NCBI RefSeq assembly: GCF_000331575.1
Contig: NZ_ANOK01000003.1
Location: forward strand, 490,365-554,364
Length of the DNA stretch: 64,000 nt
Direction of reading: 5' to 3'
Source of the DNA: Calidifontibacillus oryziterrae
GTDB taxonomy: Bacteria; Bacillota; Bacilli; Bacillales; Bacillaceae_J
In this document: in pieces, positions 7,684 to 15,278 of the stretch
Position numbering within the stretch: position 1 is the first letter of the stretch
How the letters are laid out: each line of letters starts with the position of its first letter
Translations under genes and position numbers: made by a program
Notes under the pieces: generated by a model
The model's database searches: none
Told to the model about the DNA's origin: nothing
What the model saw: only the letters and a program-made list of their open reading frames with translations

Positions 7684-9003
7684 TTAATTTTCTTTTTCCT
7701 GCTTTTTTGTTTTATTTAAAATATTTTTGTATATGCTTTTGTCTTTTAGACGTGTAAAAAGGCCAATATCAGGTACAAGGTTCATTTCAAACATCCACAA
7801 ATCTCCGTTTTTATCAATTCCCATATCAGCACCAATTCTTGTTACATCTCGATAATACTTTCCTAAATGCAGCGCTCCTATTAGACAAGCTTCGTCCATT
7901 TTCATTACAATTTTTTTGGCTGTATATATATTTATATTTGCCCTTGCAAATGCTTCCTCAACTGGTATCAGGCTTTTTGCAACATTCGTGACAATATAAT
8001 TTTTGGCGGCAATCTTTGTTATTTTTGCGGCGATGTCCCAATTGCTAAGACTGTCTTCACGCAGAGCTAGTATCCTTGTGTCAAAAGGGCATTCATCAAT
8101 TGTGGCAATATTTATTCTTTCTTGGACAATACACTGGTCCTTTGAAAAACAGTTAATTTGAAGATAATGAATCATTTCTTCGACATTGACGATGGTAAGT
8201 TTATTTCTTCCGTAGTGGACATCAAATGTACCATCTGTCGTTAATGATACTTGGACGATTCCCATTCCCCATTGCCCATGACATGGTTTTATCATGATTT
8301 CTTTAAACTCTTTCATAAATAGAAGAAATGATGCCGGAGTAGCAAGCTCTGTTTTCGGGAGGAGGGGGGATAATGACTGAATCTTTGACAGAATTTGATA
8401 TTGACTCCATTTACTTTTGGGATAGTGGACATTAATATCACAAAGCCACAGATTCTCGTTAGAGGTGGTTATCTCGATGACAACGGTTGTATAGGAGTCT
8501 GCATTATTCACTAAATAAGAAGCTACTTCAATGGCAACTTCTTGAATCTTTGCTTCGTTTAATATAGTTTTCCTTGCCTTCGAGGCATCATATTTACTGA
8601 GAATGCCGACGACTTTCCAGCAGTTATTTAAATCACGTTGTACAGTAACAAGGAATTCTCTCCTCAACTCATTCGTTATATATAAAGGGCTTGTGTCTTG
8701 AAGTATATAAAATTTTTCTTTTTTACAAATGGTTTGTAAATATTGAAAAGCTTCGGACTTGGTACTGCAATATTTCGCCACTTGGTTAGGCATTGTTACA
8801 ACATATTTTTCTACGTTGTCCTCTGTTTTTGAAACCATAATTTTTGATTGACCGAAACAAGGTCTAATCGTTAGATGATCTTGTAAATATTGATATAAAG
8901 TTTCTTCTTCAAGTAATTCAGTTTGAAATAAATGAGGCGTTAAATTTTCATTACTTCGAAGTATTTGATATTGACTCCATCTACCTCTAATATTTCTAGC
9001 CAT
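7684..9003 (-). CDS. tandem YheC/YheD ATP-grasp protein
   Basis: Protein of 439 residues built from two YheC/YheD-like modules, each opening with the same WSQYQIL motif (about residues 9 and 197). Module 2 looks complete: KPCHGQWGMG for nucleotide binding and DMGIDKNGDLWMFEMN with Glu and Asn metal ligands. Module 1 is shorter and degenerate (RPCFGQ without the glycine-rich follow-up; LCDINVHYP at the metal motif). YheC/YheD proteins are called endospore coat-associated in Bacillus subtilis, with unknown reaction; ATP-grasp enzymes usually join a carboxylate to an amine. AAAGGAG lies just before the ATG. About 110 bases separate it from the Mur-ligase operon on the same strand. Confidence 0.8.
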   Translation of the reverse strand: MARNIRGRWSQYQILRSNENLTPHLFQTELLEEETLYQYLQDHLTIRPCFGQSKIMVSKTEDNVEKYVVTMPNQVAKYCSTKSEAFQYLQTICKKEKFYILQDTSPLYITNELRREFLVTVQRDLNNCWKVVGILSKYDASKARKTILNEAKIQEVAIEVASYLVNNADSYTTVVIEITTSNENLWLCDINVHYPKSKWSQYQILSKIQSLSPLLPKTELATPASFLLFMKEFKEIMIKPCHGQWGMGIVQVSLTTDGTFDVHYGRNKLTIVNVEEMIHYLQINCFSKDQCIVQERINIATIDECPFDTRILALREDSLSNWDIAAKITKIAAKNYIVTNVAKSLIPVEEAFARANINIYTAKKIVMKMDEACLIGALHLGKYYRDVTRIGADMGIDKNGDLWMFEMNLVPDIGLFTRLKDKSIYKNILNKTKKQEKEN

Positions 9004-9196
9004 TTTCCAATCTCCTTTGTAAATCCTTCGCTATTATAACGTATGTATCGCTGTTTAACTTTGCTCTAGTTAAACCGTCTGAGGAGTAATTGACTTTATA
9101 AGTAGATTAGCCGTTTTTAACACGAACTCATTCATATACCTATTCGCCTTTTTACGCTTAGCATAAGATATACAAAATGTGGAGGAGGTGAGAAGT

Positions 9197-9547
9197 ATGG
9201 GGATTTTACAAGGATGCACAATTGGATTTTGGAGACAGGAACAACATTTTGATGATTGGGTTCCAACGGGGTTTGCACCAAATGATGATTTCGATACAGT
9301 ATTTGGCAGGGATGCATTTGACCCAAATATCACTTTGTTACAGGCATTAGAGCTTGGTGGTGGTGGATTAAATAACTTAGCACGGCAAGCAGTCGCAGCT
9401 CTTTTAAGTGCAGCCCATCCAGATGTTGCTTATCCGCTTACAGTAGCCCAAGTCATAAGCATGTTTCAAGCTGCATTCGACAGCGGGGTTTTTGAACCTA
9501 CAGCTCTACAATTTGACGAATTTAATAACCTCGGTTGTCCTTTATAA
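9197..9547 (+). CDS. small CTxGFW-motif protein, unknown function
   Basis: Protein of 116 residues with no signal peptide or membrane segment. It begins MGILQGCTIGFWRQ and continues with HFDDW and a TGFAPNDDF block. The CTxGFW...W arrangement resembles a short motif seen in some bacterial surface or exported proteins (CTPGFWKNH-like). It ends in NLGCPL, leaving a second cysteine near the C-terminus. ATG at 9197 was chosen because GGAGGTGAG lies 7 bases before it; a GTG at 9179 has none. It is divergent from the double ATP-grasp gene and is the only non-enzyme in the ligase island, so it could be a substrate or carrier; that is a guess. Confidence 0.65.
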   Translation: MGILQGCTIGFWRQEQHFDDWVPTGFAPNDDFDTVFGRDAFDPNITLLQALELGGGGLNNLARQAVAALLSAAHPDVAYPLTVAQVISMFQAAFDSGVFEPTALQFDEFNNLGCPL

Positions 9548-9599
9548 TCGAAATTTAAACTGGATAACTAAAAATTTAGGAAAGATGTGTGTTAGTGGT

Positions 9600-9628
9600 A
9601 AGCGTATTCTCTCTGAGAATACGCTTTT
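9600..9628 (+). terminator. terminator of the CTxGFW gene
   Basis: A perfect 12-bp stem, AAGCGTATTCTC/GAGAATACGCTT, has a TCT loop and is followed by a T-rich run. Confidence 0.85.
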
Positions 9629-9690
9629 ACTTTTTGTTTAGGAAATTATAAAATTTGATCCTGTGGATAAATACTATAGCACAGAGAGTA

Positions 9691-9846
9691 GTCGTCCAGC
9701 TCCAGCGCCCAGCGATTAGTAAACTTTGCTCATCTCTTTTGCGATAAGTCAACATCGACTCGTCCCTCGACGTGTTTTGTTTATCTCAGTCGATGTGCTC
9801 TTAGTTTATACGTCGCTAATCAGGGCGCCTATAGCTTTTGTTCTTG
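9691..9846. repeat. long palindromic intergenic element
   Basis: This fills most of the 440-base gap between 9547 and 9987. Outer arms GCGCCC-AGC-GATTAG (9706-9719) and CTAATCAGGGCGC pair imperfectly. An inner perfect arm ACATCGACT pairs with AGTCGATGT (9788-9796), with CGTC/GACG innermost. Its ends (CCAGCTCCAGCGCC and GGCGCC...GCTTTTGTTC) resemble a palindromic repeat that is common between genes in Bacillaceae genomes. No ORF is seen. Confidence 0.65.
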
Positions 9847-9986
9847 TCTGTGTTTAAGAACTATAAATAAATGTAATAGAGACTTACATAAAGATATCAT
9901 GCAAAAGTCCATGCAAAAGTAAAATTTCCTACATACGATATTATGCATTGAAGTATTGTCTGCGGCAATAATAGGGGGGGAAGTTT

Positions 9987-11219
9987 GTGAAAACAATTGT
10001 CTTTATCGGAGTCAATAAGTCTGGTTCAAGTAGAGAAGCGGTAAAAGCAGCATATCAATTAGGCTATCATACCGTTGTTTTTACAAATCGGAAAAAGCAA
10101 TTGGAACAAAGAAAGGAATATACGGATGTTCACCAATTAATCTTTGTAGATTCCTTCGATATAGATATCTTAAAAGAAAACATTAGATTTTTACAACATC
10201 GCGGTCATGAAATAATAGTGATTACGAGCTTTGTTGATCAGCTTGTCTATATAGCGTCGAGTTTAGCCGATGAATTTTGCCATAATTACCTATCAACAGA
10301 TGCTATATATATAATGGAAAATAAACGAGAGACACGACAATTTTTTTTGAATGAACGATTCACTCCTGCCTATTCAATAATAGAAAAAGACACTCAGCTT
10401 CCCCTGAAAAGACTTCCCAAAAATTTAGATTACCCTGTAATGGTTAAATGTGCGACATCAACTGGATCAAAGGATGTATTGTTTTGTGACAATTTAACTG
10501 ATCTTCAAAAAAACATCGCGTATTTAAAAGAAAGAAATATAGAAGAAACTATTATAATTGAGGAATATATCATCGGGGATCAATATTTAGTTGAGGTCCT
10601 TGTTTATAATGAACAAATTTTCACTGCTGCAGTTGTTCAACAGGAAATTACTAGAGGCAAACGGTTTATTATAACAGGCTATGGTGTGTTAGCAGAAGTT
10701 GATGACGATTTAGAACAGGAGATTAGAAATATTGTAGAATCGATTACGGCTTCATTAAATATTAAATACGGTGCATATCATTTAGAGCTAAGACAAACTG
10801 AAAAGGGCTTGAAGCTTATTGAAATCAATCCACGAATATCCGGTGGGGCTATGAACAAGATGATTCATGCAGCATTCGGCTATAGTTTAGTAGAAGAAAC
10901 AATAAAGATGCTCATAGGTGAGGTACCAACTCTTAATAAGCGTATAAACAATTTTGTTTATACTCAGCATGTGACGGTCAAGAAAAAAGGAGTATTAGAG
11001 AAGGTAACAGGAAGAGCAAAGGCAAGGAGAACACCTGGTGTTGTTGAAGTATATGTGAAACCAAGAAGAGGAACGGTATTAATACCACCAATGTCGATGG
11101 GGCATAGATATGCATACGTTATTGCGATTGGTGATACCATGAAAAAAGCAAGAAAAATAGCAAAGGAAGCAGCAAAGCTAATAAAATTTCATATTATTAA
11201 TAATGATAAAGAAGAGTGA
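9987..11219 (+). CDS. ATP-grasp ligase, amino-acid-ligase-like
   Basis: ATP-grasp enzyme of 410 residues. It has a pre-ATP-grasp N-terminal domain (MKTIVFIGVNKSGS), a nucleotide-binding segment YPVMVKCATSTGSKDV, a dimetal motif LIEINPRISGGAMN (near residues 280-290), and a basic C-terminal domain. This order resembles L-amino-acid ligases and biotin-carboxylase-like enzymes that form acyl-phosphates and join amino acids. It differs clearly from the YheC/YheD type nearby. GTG at 9987 follows a run of seven Gs acting as the ribosome site. It sits on the opposite strand inside the ligase island, which suggests a shared pathway. Exact substrate unknown. Confidence 0.75.
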   Translation: MKTIVFIGVNKSGSSREAVKAAYQLGYHTVVFTNRKKQLEQRKEYTDVHQLIFVDSFDIDILKENIRFLQHRGHEIIVITSFVDQLVYIASSLADEFCHNYLSTDAIYIMENKRETRQFFLNERFTPAYSIIEKDTQLPLKRLPKNLDYPVMVKCATSTGSKDVLFCDNLTDLQKNIAYLKERNIEETIIIEEYIIGDQYLVEVLVYNEQIFTAAVVQQEITRGKRFIITGYGVLAEVDDDLEQEIRNIVESITASLNIKYGAYHLELRQTEKGLKLIEINPRISGGAMNKMIHAAFGYSLVEETIKMLIGEVPTLNKRINNFVYTQHVTVKKKGVLEKVTGRAKARRTPGVVEVYVKPRRGTVLIPPMSMGHRYAYVIAIGDTMKKARKIAKEAAKLIKFHIINNDKEE

Positions 11220-11384
11220 CAAGGGGCTGTCCGATAAGTCCTTAAAATGATTAAAGATATGCTGAATACTGGTGATTTTGAAGAGCGAAGGCGTCCGCCA
11301 TAGTGATCAAAATCACCTTTTTATTAGGATTCAAAAAAAGGAGCTGCAAAAAGTTATTAATTATGACTTTTTAGACAGCCCCTT
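11220..11384. mobile_element. MITE-like element with terminal inverted repeats
   Basis: A 165-base non-coding element is bounded by AAGGGGCTGTC and GACAGCCCCTT (11-bp perfect inverted ends). Inside are two further perfect stems: GGTGATTTTGA/TCAAAATCACC and AAAAAGT/ACTTTTT. The GGGGCTGTC ends resemble those of some insertion sequences, so it may be a miniature relic. No transposase remains and no clear target-site duplication was found. It separates the convergent genes ending at 11219 and 11413 and could also act as their terminator. Confidence 0.6.
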
Positions 11385-11412
11385 ATCTTTCGCAACTGCA
11401 CACTTAGTATTT

Positions 11413-13587
11413 TTACTTATGTTCGCCGATGGTTGTCGTAATGAATTTCACAGTATCAAACATTTTAGTTTTACTTGCTCCTTTTACAAGAATAGTATCA
11501 TTTTTTGTTAGGATCGTTTGCAGAAATTCGTGTAGTTTCTGTTTGTCTGCAAAATGTTTGACGTTTTTTGCTGACATACCACTTGCAATGGCAGCTTTTC
11601 CAATTTCATCAGCTTTATAACCGTAAGTAATCACAATATCAATTCCTTTATTACTTACATATTCACCGATTTTTTTGTATTGTTCCATTTGTAAATTGCC
11701 GAGCTCTCTCATTTGTCCTAAAATTGCAATTTTTCTTTCATTACTTATATTTGTTAGCACATCGACAGCTGCTGTTACAGCTTGTGGGTGTGAATGGACA
11801 GTATCATCTATTAGGGTGATTGACTGCTTCAGCTTGTAAATTGTCATTCTGCGAGAAGGTTTTTTAAATAACAATCCAGATTTAATCTCAAGAGGGGTAA
11901 ATCCTAAATAATCGGCAACAGCCACGGCATTGATAGCATTATATACATGATGTTCTCCTAAAATTGGAATGAAAAATGTTTCTTCCTTATTGTTTAATTT
12001 CATTTTGAAATTCATTCCGTTGTCACTATAACTAACATCGTAGGCTTGATATTCTGCAGGTTTTGTAATACCAGTTGTAATAATTTTCCCTTTAAATGAC
12101 TGTAAATCTAGAAGTTTAGAATTTTCATCGTCATTATTAATAATTAAAAGACCGTCTTGCTTCATGCCATGAATGATCTCAGATTTAGCTTGGGCAAGTT
12201 TTCTGATATCACCGTCAAAATTTCCAATATGCGAAAGTCCAACATTTGTCACAATACTTATATTAGGTTGGATAATGTGGCAATGCTCCGTAATTACACT
12301 TGGATAAGCCATGCCATATTCAAGAACAACGGCTTGGTGAGAAGCTTTGATTTGCTCTTTATGAATTTTCGTATGTTCTGTCGTATTCCAGTATTCTTTA
12401 GATTCAAAAATAATCATTCTAGTTTTAAGAATGGAAGAAATGAAAGACTTCGTTGTCGTTTTTCCAGCACTTCCTGTAACAGCTATAATGGGCTTTTCAC
12501 GTTTTTCGCTTACTTTAGTAGCTACTAGCTGTATATGCTCGTTAATTTCCCTCTGATTATTGGCGATATACATTGCATACTGAATCGTATTTTTGACAAC
12601 ATCCATTTCCAAATAAAAGGTAGGTGGGCAGCCCGGTCTCCAATTTACCTCGTAAATCCAGATTTTATAGTCTTCATCTAAGCCTACATCAATCCCGATT
12701 TCATCGATGACTTCCTTATATTCTCTAATTTGAAGCTCATCTAAGTGGCTAGCAAGGGAAAGAGTAAAGTGCTCTAATGTGTTCTTAATATTTATAGCTT
12801 CAATTTGACCAAATTCTTGATTTAGAAAAGGCTCTAAATAATTAGTATAACCTCCATTATTAATATTCGTAATGATAGAACCTGGAGGTGCAATTCGTGG
12901 ATATATTGTTGTGATTACCCATTCGCCAGTACCATTTTTTTGGACATGAAGACGAAAATCAAAAACAAGGCCTGACTTTGTTCGGCTAGAAATATATGGT
13001 TGGACAATAAACGTATTTTCTTTTAAGAGAGTATTTAAAAATTGAATTAGCTCCTCTTGTGTATAACTTGTATCAGTTGTACCTTGCTTTACAATAAAGC
13101 CATCAGCAAACGATCTAATATAATAAATACTTTGTCCTTTTCGACCATCTATCGGTTTGACGATAATTTCTTGAAATGCTTTAATATACTGATAAAGCTC
13201 CTCCCAGTTCGTTAAAATAATGGTGGGAATTAAATACTGAGCAAAATCAGCTCCTCTTTTTATACGTTTATTCACACTCCACTTATTTCCAATCGAATAG
13301 GTCGTAAATGGTATTTTTTCCTGTAAGCTATTAATTATTTGCTGTTGTTTTTTTAGTTTTTCTGGGCTTCCTGTATTATAAATAACGTCAGGATATGGCG
13401 TAATTCGTTTTTGCCAAGAGCCATTTTCATAAATATAGCCGTTGATTGTGTTGTTTTTAATATCAACGCAACCAGGGGAAAAATAAACAAAATCAGCTCC
13501 TTCCGCTTTTGCAACGATGGCATAGGCATAAGATTTCATGACTGTACTTGGATCTTTTCGATGATGAAGCATGCCTATTAAAGTCAT
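11413..13587 (-). CDS. ATP-grasp/Mur-ligase fusion (cyanophycin-synthetase-like architecture)
   Basis: Fusion protein of 724 residues. Residues 1-100 are a YheC/YheD-type N-terminal domain. About 100-345 form an ATP-grasp domain with VKPIDGRKG and the metal motif IYEVNWRPGCP. About 365-724 form a Mur ligase lacking the MurF N-terminal domain, with P-loop TGSAGKTT at 371-378, TNVGLSHIGNFDG and DDTVHSHP. ATP-grasp followed by Mur ligase is the order in cyanophycin synthetase, which builds a polypeptide without ribosomes by two alternating ligations. Sequence motifs show YheC/YheD ancestry, so this is not an orthologue of CphA. Two adjacent genes at 4397-6170 are its split paralogue. A strong GGGGGGT site precedes the ATG. 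The product is unknown; a poly- or oligopeptide linked to spores is plausible. Confidence 0.85.
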   Translation of the reverse strand: MTLIGMLHHRKDPSTVMKSYAYAIVAKAEGADFVYFSPGCVDIKNNTINGYIYENGSWQKRITPYPDVIYNTGSPEKLKKQQQIINSLQEKIPFTTYSIGNKWSVNKRIKRGADFAQYLIPTIILTNWEELYQYIKAFQEIIVKPIDGRKGQSIYYIRSFADGFIVKQGTTDTSYTQEELIQFLNTLLKENTFIVQPYISSRTKSGLVFDFRLHVQKNGTGEWVITTIYPRIAPPGSIITNINNGGYTNYLEPFLNQEFGQIEAINIKNTLEHFTLSLASHLDELQIREYKEVIDEIGIDVGLDEDYKIWIYEVNWRPGCPPTFYLEMDVVKNTIQYAMYIANNQREINEHIQLVATKVSEKREKPIIAVTGSAGKTTTKSFISSILKTRMIIFESKEYWNTTEHTKIHKEQIKASHQAVVLEYGMAYPSVITEHCHIIQPNISIVTNVGLSHIGNFDGDIRKLAQAKSEIIHGMKQDGLLIINNDDENSKLLDLQSFKGKIITTGITKPAEYQAYDVSYSDNGMNFKMKLNNKEETFFIPILGEHHVYNAINAVAVADYLGFTPLEIKSGLLFKKPSRRMTIYKLKQSITLIDDTVHSHPQAVTAAVDVLTNISNERKIAILGQMRELGNLQMEQYKKIGEYVSNKGIDIVITYGYKADEIGKAAIASGMSAKNVKHFADKQKLHEFLQTILTKNDTILVKGASKTKMFDTVKFITTTIGEHK

Positions 13588-13682
13588 TCTTTACCCCCCT
13601 TTGGAAAGCATATATTATTACATTATGTTATATGCAATACCATGGTATAGAGTAAATGCGGAATTTTTACCTCTTATCATTA

Positions 13683-14180
13683 TTAATTCATTTCAAACAT
13701 GATAGAAAGACTAATAATAATTAATAATGAAAAGGTAAATACAGTCCGAACGTATGTTGGACTTTTAACCCATCCAAACATATAAATGGGTAAATAACTG
13801 AGAAAAGCAAATATTGTTGCAAAAACTAAAATAAAAGAAAGCCAATTGTATATTGCACCTGCTTGAAAAAACATATGGGTAGTAGTATTTTGCATCGGAT
13901 TATTATTTATATTATTTACTAGCTTAATAGCTAAAGGAAACAATAAGGTGGAAAATGTAAATAGACGAAGCTTGATCCAAATTGACTGAACAAATTGTTT
14001 TTTTCCATCAATTAAAATATTTGCTAATAACAATGGAAAAACGCCTCTAAGGAGATAAAGTTCAAGATCGATCATAATTGTATTCCACGAAGATTCACTT
14101 ATTGTGAGAAAACCAAAAATAATTGCAAATAGTAGTAGAGCGATACCAATCACTTTTTTCAAGAAGAAACGAATTGGCAA
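13683..14180 (-). CDS. four-helix integral membrane protein, unknown
   Basis: A 165-residue very hydrophobic protein with about four membrane segments (near residues 10-27, 43-57, 72-88 and 110-160, the last region probably holding two). No motif was recognised. A TTG start at 14180 is supported by AAGGGGTTGA six bases upstream. It lies just upstream of the ligase fusion on the same strand with a gap of about 95 bases, so it may or may not share its transcript. Confidence 0.6.
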   Translation of the reverse strand: MPIRFFLKKVIGIALLLFAIIFGFLTISESSWNTIMIDLELYLLRGVFPLLLANILIDGKKQFVQSIWIKLRLFTFSTLLFPLAIKLVNNINNNPMQNTTTHMFFQAGAIYNWLSFILVFATIFAFLSYLPIYMFGWVKSPTYVRTVFTFSLLIIISLSIMFEMN

Positions 14181-14464
14181 AAAATCAACCCCTTATGTGT
14201 ACCTCAATCGCTGCAATTGAGATAAATACTATAGGTAGATAATGATAGTCGAACAAGAATCATATTCCCTTTATTGTATTCTTCGTACAAGCACGATTAG
14301 AATTGATTTTTTTGCTATATTATCAGGTTTCTAATTTTACAAAAAAAGTTTTCAGAAAAAAAAGAAAATTTTAATGATATTTACAACATGTTTATGATAT
14401 AATTTAATAATCCCCCTTAAATGGGCACATTCATTATACTAATTATCGAAAAGGAGGCTATTAT

Positions 14465-15055
14465 ATGTATCAAATTAAAGAAAAAGAAATGATATTCGTT
14501 TACACAGGACCTGATGGCTCTGGTCGAAAGGCACTTGCGAAAATGGTTGCAACTGTATTTGATATGGAAACTGTAGTATCCTATACTACTAGGTCTCCAA
14601 GACATTTCGAAAAAAATCGTGTAGACTATCATTTTGTAACGGATGAGGATTTCAAACAAATGCAAACAAGCAATGAATTTCTAGAATATGTTGAAATAGA
14701 TGGCTTCAAATATGGAATTCGAGAACAAGATATTGTTGAGGCATTCAAAAATCATAAGCTTGTCTATTTAACCTTGAACCCTGAAGGTGCCGATAAGTTA
14801 AAAAATATGTACGGAGATCGAGTGATTCGTTTCTTTATTTATGCGGATCGAGAAACGGTCATAAAAAGGCAGAAGGAAGAACAAGTAAGTGAAGAAGATA
14901 TTGATCGTCATATGAGCCATTATGATGAAACAATGAACTACAAAAATAATTGCGAGCATACGTTTGAAAATTATGATCCACCCCAAGTATCATTCCAAAT
15001 TAGTGAAAAGATTGAAACTTATTTAGACAGGGATCTTACTGTAACAGATTATTAA
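14465..15055 (+). CDS. guanylate-kinase-like P-loop protein
   Basis: Guanylate-kinase-family protein of 196 residues with P-loop GPDGSGRKA (about 16-24), the GMP-binding segment SYTTRSPRHFEKNRVDYHF, and a lid region with RQKEE. Normal Gmk has GPSGVGK(S/T); here the usual Lys-Ser/Thr is RK-A, so ATP binding may be altered. It is probably a paralogue rather than the essential guanylate kinase. GGAGG lies just before the ATG. Single gene with its own terminator. Confidence 0.75.
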   Translation: MYQIKEKEMIFVYTGPDGSGRKALAKMVATVFDMETVVSYTTRSPRHFEKNRVDYHFVTDEDFKQMQTSNEFLEYVEIDGFKYGIREQDIVEAFKNHKLVYLTLNPEGADKLKNMYGDRVIRFFIYADRETVIKRQKEEQVSEEDIDRHMSHYDETMNYKNNCEHTFENYDPPQVSFQISEKIETYLDRDLTVTDY

Positions 15056-15070
15056 AATATTTTACGTTTT

Positions 15071-15096
15071 CCTCACTTTTAGTGAGGATTTTTTTA
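15071..15096 (+). terminator. terminator of the guanylate-kinase-like gene
   Basis: CCTCACT and AGTGAGG arms with a TTT loop are followed by a run of seven or more Ts. Confidence 0.88.
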
Positions 15097-15278
15097 TGAT
15101 ATTTTCACTTTATTGCCATAGTTCGAGTGGAAAGTATGACTTATGTCACAATGCTCCATATTGTCAACTGTTAAAATAATACCATTACAATAGTGGTATT
15201 GTGTCCAATTGATCATATTGTCTTCATTTTAACAATCAATACAAACGGTACATAAACGGGAAATAGGGGGCGGTCCTA

